Positions 1 to 10,500 of a stretch of DNA of 64,000 bases are shown here, one piece after another; the stretch's first letter is position 1; every line of letters starts with the position of its first letter. The translations under genes were made by a program, and so were the position numbers. Origin of the DNA: Tiliqua scincoides (lineage: Eukaryota; Chordata; Lepidosauria; Squamata; Scincidae); assembly GCF_035046505.1 (NCBI RefSeq), contig NC_089822.1, positions 107,029,307 to 107,093,306 of the forward strand. Direction: 5' to 3'. The notes below the pieces were generated by a model. That model ran no database searches. It saw only the letters and a program-made list of their open reading frames with translations, and was not told the DNA's origin.

Positions 1-1558
1 CTAAAGCCCCCAATAGAGTTCCAGGCAGAGATGAAACTTTTAACTAGGGTTTTCCCATTCATGGCTCACAGCCCAATTCTGAGCTGCCTGTTGCGCCGGA
101 ACTGCTGCGACAGTTCCACAACAGCAGCAGCCGGTGGCACCCCAGGGGGAGAGGACTTTTGTCCCCTTCCTCCAGGTAAGGGAAGGAGCCCTGCAATGGG
201 GCTACTTGATTCTGTGGCAGCCCTTGGGCTGGCATAGAATCTAGCCTTCCCGACACAGAGACTCTGGATGCAGTGGAGTGGAGCTCCACCGATCCCAACT
301 CCTTCCTGCCCCTCCCCCAACACGCCTCCTCTTGCCCCAGAATGCCTCCTCCCTGCCTCCCCTACACCCCCACCTACGTCTTCGCCGCCTTGCAGTCCAC
401 ATGACCAGCAACGCATTGGTGTTAGTCCAGCTGAGCTACCTCAGTCCAGCGCTGGGCTGGCGTTGTGGGCTGCGAAGGTGCTTTATGACACATTTGCAAC
501 CCTCACCGCCAGCACAGCACCAGTGGTATGAGCTCAGGATTGGGCTCTCAGTCTCTTACAGCGCACACCTTTGCTTGCTACTCAAAAATTAAAAGTCCCA
601 TAGTTCAACAGGCTTCTTCTCAGGTAAGTGTGTATAGGATTACTGCCTTAGTAACTACAACTACAGCAGCCTTATATCTCCAAACGGTTTTGACAGCACC
701 ATTTTTAAATTTAATATTCCACAATTTAAAAATAGATAAAATATCCTGGAGAATATTGAGATTACAGCTGTAGTCAGTGAAAGCTCAAGACAAAGTCCTA
801 CTTAATGCAGAAAATGTGTGACTGTGCAATCTCTGTTACACAAACATTCCTTTGTTTTAAGCTTATTTACATTATTGGGCATATCCTCCATCTCACACAT
901 TAGTGCAGAATACATGAAGTTGGTGCAATCCAGCTATCGTTAAACACTTTTGCACCCTCAATTTCAATTTGTGCATCCCAGTAGCAACAGAACCTTAATT
1001 TGTCTAATTTTGTCCACATGATCCATGGTACAGGTACTTCTAGAAAACAGGTGACAACATTTTTGAAACTTGAGTGGCCAGTTTAATGTTTGAGTAAAAC
1101 AGATGAAATGTCCAAATCGTTATTTCTTAAGAGTGCTGGCAATGTCCCACTCAAAGAGATTCCCAATTCACTTCAACAAAGATGATACCCTCTGCATTCA
1201 ACAAATGTTGGTCTGATCTGGTACTTAAATATACAATAGCTGAAATGACAGACATGACAAAGTAGCAGTCTTTTTTTAAACATGTGTTCTTAGGTCCCAA
1301 AAGAATTTTGTCCAAATGGAAATGTTCAAAGGTCACAACCAAAGTAAAAAGACTTACCCTGCCCCCCCCTCACCACAAAACTTAAAAAAATTCAAAAAGG
1401 CTTACATAGGGCATCTTGGCAACTTCAAAAAGACTCACAAAATCAGGCAAAGAGAAACAGTAGAGGAGTCAACTCGGCTTTGCCCATATTTCATACTGCT
1501 GAAATCATTCACCATAATTTGGACGTAAAACAATCCCATTTGGGCAAGTGCAAATAAC
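1..1558 (-). other. ALG5 3' flank and 3' UTR
   Basis: No gene was recognised besides the repeat at 69-547. On the minus strand an ATTAAA (plus TTTAAT at 1082-1087) lies about 475 nt past the ALG5 stop and is a possible poly(A) signal; no AATAAA is present in the first kilobase past the stop. Confidence 0.35.
69..547 (+). repeat. GC-rich inverted-terminus repeat, family A, copy 1
   Basis: Starts CAGCCCAATTCTGAGCTGCC and ends AGCTCAGGATTGGGCT, so its termini are inverted repeats. The body is GC-rich with the recurring block GGACTTTTGTCCCCTTCC near 155-173. Similar copies lie at 8470, 19733, 58252 and 60413 (same strand) and 2740 and 62313 (opposite). No coding capacity; probably a non-autonomous DNA element. 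I cannot name the family. Confidence 0.6.
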
Positions 1559-4500
1559 CTAATTAATTTTCCTTCTTTCCAGCTGCCAGGCACCAGTCAA
1601 ATATCGAAGTCGTATAAACAGAAGGTCCCTGCCCATCTGCAACCAACTCCAGAAAGGAACCAATTTTGAACCTAGGATTATTAGAAACAGGAATAAAATT
1701 ATTATTTCTTTAATGTTCCCACAAGATATACATGTATAGAGAGATTTGAGTTTCTTTGCGGGTATCTGAAAAGAGCTGAAGAAAAACAGCACTTCTCATT
1801 TGGAAATCGCATATTACATATGACTAATACTAGAATAGGACATGCACATTCTCTTTGGGCATGAACATTCAATATAGCCTTAGGATCTTTACCCAGCAGC
1901 AGTTGAGCAAAATCAAAATCTAAGGCCTGAGAAACATAGCAGCATCTAGTTAAGTGCCAGTTTTTACATTAAAGTATAGGTGTTCCACATTTAGCCATTT
2001 AAGGATAGGGATCCTCATTGTTATGCGATTAGGTGATTAAGGGAACATTCAGCCCAATCTAGTGCCTTTGTTGTGTAAACAGACACTCCTTGCCAGACAC
2101 TAGCTGGTTGCACAGGCTCCTGGAGATATATTGCCTCTTCTTTGCATTAAGAGCCTCTCTGTTGTGTAAACAGACACTCTGCTACAGGCTAGGGGAGAGT
2201 GAGACAGGAAAAGTTGCCCTCCTCCAGATGCAGGTGCCATTTCTGACAATGGCACTTTTGCAGTAAATAGCCACTGGGGGAGATTTTTGGAAGGAGGATA
2301 AAGTTAAGGGTTAAACAGCCCATACCTCAGCGCTAGATTCCTAATCTGAATCAGAGCTCCTGATGTTAATGTCTGTCTCAGTCCTGGGAAGATGGGGTAT
2401 GCAGACTTGTTTGTTTGTAATGGCAGTTGTTTGCTTTTTTGCTCTCTGTTATGAATTTGTAAATTTGTACTGAATTTGTAAATCAACAAAAGTGTCTTTT
2501 GTTTGTGGAAGAAGAATTTAGGATATAACCCAACGCTTTTACAAAATTGAGGCTCGATAAAATGACTGGAGTAACTTAGTAACCACGTTAATTCTTAAGC
2601 AGTATGGAAGAGGGATAACTATTGCTAAGCTAGAAATAGAGCAGGTATGACATGACACCTTTCTACCTGCTGATGAGGCGTGGGGGGGGAAGAGTGGGGA
2701 GGGAAGGAGGCTCTGCCCCACCAGATTCAAGGCGCTCCTGTGCGGCTCAGTGCCCTAATGAACACCATTACTTTACCGCCGACCTTTTGGTGGTGGTAAA
2801 GTGAGTAGGTACATTGCGGGGCTGCTTCCCTTACAAAGGGGAATGGGACAAAAGTCCCCTTCTCCGGAGGTGCCGCCTGCGGTAGCCCGAGGTGCATAGG
2901 ATCCGGCAGCAGTCGTTCTAGGTACGGCCAAGGCTGGGTGCCCCGGGCAGCTCAGGATTGGGCTGTTAGTTGGGTTTGTTGGGACATAGTACAGCAGTTC
3001 TGAAACTTACTGTGGTCACGGCACCCTTCATTCGCAGTGGCCTCTTCTTTCCGACTCTCCAAGATGCTGCCATCTTGGATCACACAAGATCTTGCATGAT
3101 CCAAGATGGTGGCACCCAGGAGGGCTGGGAAGAGGCTGCTGGGATATGCCGCGGTTCCTGTGACGTGGTGTCCGCAGACACCATGGTACATAGTCTGGGA
3201 ACTACTAACATAGTATATAATATTTTTATGTTAGGAAAAATGCCTGCTTACTGACAAGGAACCCAAATAAAGCAAACTACTATTTTCTGGAACAGTCCTG
3301 ATGGATTAAAGAAATATAAAGACAGACTAACCTTCAATTTCTGTCCAGTTGACTGCAACCTCTGCTATTGGTATTTTAAAGCACTGAGCTATATAAAGGA
3401 GTTCTACATCAAATGCCCTGTAACAAAATGAATACTTATTGGTACTAAATTGAAATCACATTAAACTTTTCATACATATTTGTAGAATCAAACATCATCT
3501 GAACATAGCAAGTGATTCAAATAAACTAAAGAAGATCATATGTGCAGCAACCATTGGTTTGTCTCTGGTAAAAAAAATGAAAGGGATTCAGGCATGTCAG
3601 TCCTCCTTTGTAAATTGCTATTTGCATATACAGTGCACCCATGGTATCTGCGGGTTGGGCATCCGTGGATTTGACTCACCTCGGATGCCAGTGAATACTG
3701 GGGTCCACATTTAAAGCATATTAACAAACCAAAAGTGCCAAAATAAGGTTTTCTACCTTTGTGCAGTCAAACCACACTGTTTCCCGGCCTCTAGAGTTAT
3801 TTTTAGACTTGAAAGACCCACTTCCAGGTCACATGGAGGTCCCTTTCTGCTCCCAGTATTACCCCAGAATATACCAGGGCAATGTTGGAAGGAGAAAGGA
3901 AACTCTGTACAACCTGGAAGTGGGTCTTTCAAGTCTAAAAATAGCTCTAGAGACTGGGAAATGGCATGGTTTGACCACGCAAAGGTAGGAAACATGATTT
4001 TGGCACTTTTATTTTTAAACACAAAAACCAGAAATGCCTGCTGGAAGGCTCCAGCCAGAATGCTGACGCATGGGGAGGTTGAGTGGGACCTCCCCATGTC
4101 TCAGTAAACAGATTGGATCGTAGATTCATTATCCGCAGTTTTTGGCATATGTGTGTATGTAAAATGCATAACACTATAAAAAACAAATAATATTTAAAAA
4201 GCCAACCAGTGGCAAATAGAAACTATAAAACATTAAATAATAAAAACCAGACTGCAACCAGCAAATGTACCCATAAAAAACCCCTTTAAAAGGGTTTTAA
4301 AGGCTCTTTGAAATAGGAAGTAGCATTTGTTAATTTTATAATTTGTTGGTAGCTCTAATACCTTTTTACAAATACATTACCTACCAGCGCTCGATATGGA
4401 GAGCTGAAAAAGTCCGGGAAGCTGCTTCTCGGGTTAATAGTTTAAAACCACATTGGGTGTCTTTAATTTTCTTAACACAAAGAAACCACACTAGAAAATG

Positions 4501-7500
4501 AAATCCATACATGAGAAGTGTTCGGAAGTAAGCCCGCTGCAGGGAAAGCGAAAATATTGGTTACATGTATGGAAGAAACTGTTCATGTTAAAAAAAAGTT
4601 CAACAAATTTCCCCATAAGTTGCATGGTCTTTCCTGAAACTGTATGGGTTTCAAAGTTACATTTTTGTGACTCATATTTTAAAACAAGTTAACATACAAA
4701 ATTTGCTGTAGAGATACACACACACACACAAACACAAACACACACACATCTATGGATCAAATAGCTGTGAAAGGTACTAAAGTAAAAACTACCCCCCAAA
4801 ATGTTGAAAATGACCATATCTTTTATTGCCAACATATTTTAAGGCTTACAAGAATTTTCAAAAGATACATATTTTACAATAAAATCAAGACCACTGAAAT
4901 GTGTTTCTATGTAATGCTCATTCAACAATGATAACCGTTGAATGATCCAAGACTAAAACACTGTCTCTCCCAAAAGCTTACCCGAGTAATCAAGGTAGCA
5001 CAAAATTATTTGTATCATAAAAACAGACAAGCATAACACTTGGTATGAATGGAAAAACAAAACAAATTCATGCCTTTACTAAACAGGATTATTTGGACTC
5101 TTTTTATGAATACGTATCCATTCATCTCATTTGTAGAGAATGAGCTGCAAGTTAAACGTTTTCCTAAAAGACAGTTGTTGTTCAGTCAGAATTATAACAT
5201 AGTGCCCTTTGTTAGTGTAGTATGATTGAGGCTACAATCCTATCTTCACCTGAAAGGAAGCCCCATTGACTATGACTCAGAACTGTGTAGACATGCCTAG
5301 AGCTCTGAGGCTGCAACCCTATACACATTTACCAGTGAGTAAATCCAGTTTAACTCAATGGGGCTTACTTCCGAGTAGGCATGCACAGGGATTGCACTGT
5401 GAGCTTTAAATGAAGCTGAACTGTATCACAGTACTATTGTGTATCTTTCCTATCATGCTTATATTGCTATTTTTGTATGTTCTTTTCTTCAAAAAGTTGT
5501 ATAAATGTGTTTTTAATAAGATCATAGTTTAAAAAGAATACGAACAAAACAATATTAAACTATAAAGAGGGCTTTACAGCACAGAACAGAGCATGCTTTT
5601 TAAATTTATTTTAAAATGTATTATTCTGCCCATTTGTAATCCTCCCTTTCCGATAGAGATTTCTTAAGATATACTATAAAATACCCATAATGACTTAGTT
5701 GCAGAATTCTTTTTTAGTGGTAAATGAGAATATGTATTATGTTTTCAGCTACAGATGTTGACCAACGAAAATCAGTTCTGCCCATGAAAAAGAAGCATTC
5801 AAAACATCCAGTCCTATCACAACATTGTTCAGAAGCTCCAGATTTAGAATATCTTTTGAGTATTTACTCATCTGAATGCTTCGTCCATAAAAATTACTGT
5901 CCTTGTTCAACCCATTATCATCCTGCTTTTATTGGAAGCCTCTGAAGAATCAGGCAATTTAAAGAACTAGGGGCTGAGTATTCAAAAAAAGAAGGCATGT
6001 TCTCCACTACTTCTGTGTTAAATGAACCAATGGTTTGATAGTTTATGCTGGAGAAAAAGTAGCAACGACAAGTTTACCTGTGCTATTGAGTCTTTTTCTA
6101 AGTGAGCTCGAGAGCCGCAGGCAATGGCCATCTGGTCCTGAGGGGAAAAGTGCATTAACACCTGTTATATACCAAACCAACTGTAAAGAACTGATGGCCT
6201 CCCCACATTATTTTTCTACATGCAACTCATCCTCAGATTAAAAGACTTTTCATGTATTTTAAAAGACATTTAATTAACTAATAGAATATGTAACCACCCA
6301 CTAAAATCTAGCCATGTACCAAAAGACTGAGTATGAAGAGACATTTCTTAAAGCAACATAGAATGGAGTAAGGTACCAATAAGCAATCAGGTTGGTTAGG
6401 TACCAAGCTTACTACTCATTCACAAAGCAGAGGCTTATAGCCCAGTGCAAACCTCATGTGCTGCACCAGCCTAGCGTGTCATAAACATCATGTGAAGCAT
6501 ATCTGCAGCAACTGGAGAGCAGGCAGCACCGGGAAGCCCTGTGCTGACGCGCCAGCAGTAAATCCCAGAGCAGTGCCCAACAAAGCAGGTAAGTGTCTGC
6601 TGGGCAGCCCAGGGATAGAGAAAGGGCAGAGATCAGGCCTAAGAAGGGAAACGGGATCGGCGGCAGCAACCTGCACCATATTCTATTCCTTCTCCTGGAC
6701 TTGAAAGCCCAATATGGGGTTACTTGGACACGGACAAGCAATTTTGCTGGTGCAGATCCAAGTATCCCCATTGCACAGACTAGGACTTTACACTAGCCAT
6801 ACAGATGTCCTCTAACTCCAAGGAGACATCCAGCCTGCTCTTAGCAAGCATAGGATACAGTGTGAGCTGTGCCAGTGCTGGTTAGGATTGGAATGTTATT
6901 TAGGTATTGTAAGTGAACTGAACTGATAAACAAAAAACAAAATCTGAGACAACTCCAAGTGTCCTGCAAACAGTAAGAGAAAGGAAACTAGAAAGCAAGA
7001 GATGCTGATCACAGTATGTTGGCTTAGAATGAAAATACTCTCACATGTTAATATTCAATTATAACACGGGCATAAGAAAACTAGCCAAGTACAGTTCAAC
7101 AAAGAGCCAAGTACTGAGCAGTCAAGTTCAGAACAAGCATCTGTCTCACACATGGGAAAAAAAGTGAGGCACCAAACCAAAGTACAAACGATTATGCCTT
7201 TCTACTTTGGATGCCCACAAGATAAAGCTGTACACTCAAGTCCCCCTGACTTCAGTGAGAAACAAGTGTGCTCAACCTTCTTTGGTTGTGAATGTTAAAA
7301 CATTAAAAGGAAAAGGATTACATGCAGCACATTTGCAATGGCACATACAAATGCCTTAGCTAACAGACATGCAAACTTGAACCAGTTTTTTTAAAAAAGT
7401 AGGTATATACCAAATTCTATCTACACATTAATCCACCTGAAGAAAAGAACTGGTGACTAAATATGAACTCACAGGCCAGGGCTGGAGATTTTCAAGACCT

Positions 7501-10500
7501 TTTTCTACTTTTTCAATATCTTCAAATTTTGTGGCTCCATCAGCATCTGCCATCAGTATTTTTTTTCCTCTTGAACTGAAGACGCCCTGCAGGTAAGAGA
7601 ATAATTGAAGACAGCGTTTCCCAAACACAAGCCAATGTGCAGTGGGTTGTGACCCAATGGCTCATTGTCATGCCACAAAGCAATACTGGGAGTCACTGGA
7701 GGCTGCTTCAGGGTTGTGCTGGGCCTGCGACCCACTCCATTGGCCTCCGAGATCCCCAAAATGCCTTGCAGAAGCATCAACAGTTATTTGGAAAATATTG
7801 AAACACAGTCCCACTTGCGGTCATGGACAAAAATTAACAGCTCCACATCAAAATGCACTGAGCAAAGGGAATTACAATTCAGATGTGCACAGAAGCCTGC
7901 GAGATTGGGGTGCAACTATTTATGTAGTTATTATTGAACTGCCCTCTGATACTGATACGGGCAGTTCTGGAAAATGAGAGGATCTCTGACACTGTGTCTC
8001 TTGAGAGGATTCTTTGAAAAATACATTTATCTCTTGCCAAACAGATAATTCACAACGCATTGAAAAAAACTAAAATTGGTTGACTGTAGTCAAGCAAACT
8101 GAAACTACCTAATTCATTTTCCAGGTTTCAAGGCCATGTTCACCAAGTCTAGACAGTAACCCAACATTTTGCCCTCAACTCTGTAAAACATCAAGAGAAT
8201 AAAGAAAAATACAACTAAGTTAACACCTGGAAATCCTGAAACCCGATAGAAGCAAAAATATCACACTACTACATAAAAGAAACTAGGGAAAATATCCCCA
8301 CCAAAAGCTCAAAGGAACCTTTAGCATAGTCAGCTGCTTAACTTGAAACTACAATTACATGCATATTCTTCCATTTTAGTTTCTATCCTGCTTCTTCCCA
8401 AGGCTCAAATTGGTTAGCAGCAGTTTACAAATTCAAACACAAAGGCGTGTTAAATTAAATACAGGTGGGCAGCCCAATCCTGAGCTGCCCGGGGCGCCCA
8501 GCCTTGGTGGCACAGACAATGGCTGCCACTGGATCCTGCGCACCTTGGGCTACCGCAGGCGGCACCTCGGGTAATGGTTCGTCCCCTTCTCCCGGGTAAG
8601 GTAAGCAGCCCCACAATGCGGCTACACTACCTTTTGGTCGGCGGTAAAGTAAAGGCGTTCATATAGGGCGCCGATCCCTGCATAAACGCCTTGGATGTGG
8701 TAGAGTGGAGCTCCACAGACATGCCTCCCTCCCTCCCCCCAGCACGCCACCCGCCCATCCACCTCTCTATCTCCTGCCTTCCCATCACCCCCCCACCCAT
8801 CCATTAAATATATCCCATCCTATAAAAAAGATCACTTCAGAAAAGTCCTACTCATGGAAATTCATGTAAATAGATATTTGCCAATAACATGATGAATACA
8901 GTGTACCCAGGCTTCTTCAATTACTATTTTAAAATTAATTGAAATGCTCAGAGCACAAACCAAACAAGGAGGACATCCCTGGCCAATTTACCCCTCCCCC
9001 TGAAATAATAATCTGGGTTACAGAAAAGAAAATTGATTAAAGTTTAATACCATCTTGACAGCTCCCCCCTTTCCACGATTCTTCACCAAAGTGAGGACCC
9101 TCACTTTGTTACTACCGTATTTTTGGGTATACTTCAATGCAACCTACGGCAAAAAAAAAATCATAATAGAAGAACTGGATGCCATTCTCTTTTGTCATTT
9201 ATGTTCATGACATTACATGAAATCAAATAAAGATATATTGGAATGCAGAACCTGCTTGGGTGATAGAAAGGAAGCTCAGCAGACACCCTGGGTTTCCTTC
9301 CTTCCCCCTTGCCAAACCGCTTACTCTCAGCCTAATTTTGCTTCTACTACAGTTAAAACAAAAATTCATTTGTTTGAGAATACAATGTAAAACAGGTTTA
9401 CACCACCTACTAGTCAATATTTTAGCATTATTATTATCATTATTAACAGTATTTATATACCGCTTTTCAACAAAAAGTTCACAAAGCGGTTTACAGAGAA
9501 AAATCAAATAACTAATGGCATCCATGAATTAGATGTACAAGGTTTATATATTAAGTTAGAAGCTCATATCTCATCTTTAGGAAAACATTCTGGGAAGAAT
9601 AAAACACTGTTAATTCAAGGAAATTAACAATTCAATTGTTTTCACAATGAGAAAAATTACAATGAAAGTGAAAAGGCTGAGTAGTGGCAGCATAGCAGAA
9701 ATACTTATTTCAGGGAACTTCTGTTTCCAGGAATTCTGGCATTCCATTTGTGCAAATTTGGATACAACCCAACATTTTTCTATTGCCTTTCTGTGAATGT
9801 GTTTCAATGGTTTAAAAAAAGGTTATTATATGGCACCTTTATGCTTCACCTTTATCGACGTATGGTTCAAGTGTTATGGACATACGGGGCAAATGTTACT
9901 TCACGTATGCAAATCTAGGTGCAACTTATTAGACATAAGTAATTCGTATCATCTTGGTGGGCATGTCAAATTTATTTTAGCAGAGCTATTCCCAAATGTG
10001 AATTATTGCTCAAAATAATAACATGAGTACAATAAACATAAGATCTGGAATAGAAAGCATTCTTTTTTTTTAATCTTTCATGTTCTGGGCCTTGACACCA
10101 TGCACCATGCTATCAAATATTTCCAGAACAAGGACTAAAAGGGTTTTCAAATAGAACAGACACGGTCAATATTATAAATTAGAGACTGTGTGGCCAAATG
10201 TGACTCCTACCTTTGTGGTTTGATCTCTGCTGCCATCATCAACCACTATGACCTCATATGTAAATGCAGGATCTTGCTTCTACAAAAAGGACAACAAAAC
10301 CTGAGCATTTTCTCTGACATCATATCCTTTCCCATTATGTGAACCAGGACACCAGCAAAATGCAGGTGATGTTTATATCCATGTACTGGATACTGCAACA
10401 GAATGTGAATTTTTCATACCTGTCTCTTCTCTAAGTAGTCTAAAGCTTCATTCATCATTGATGGTACTGTATAGAAAAAAAGCACACACACGCACCACAA

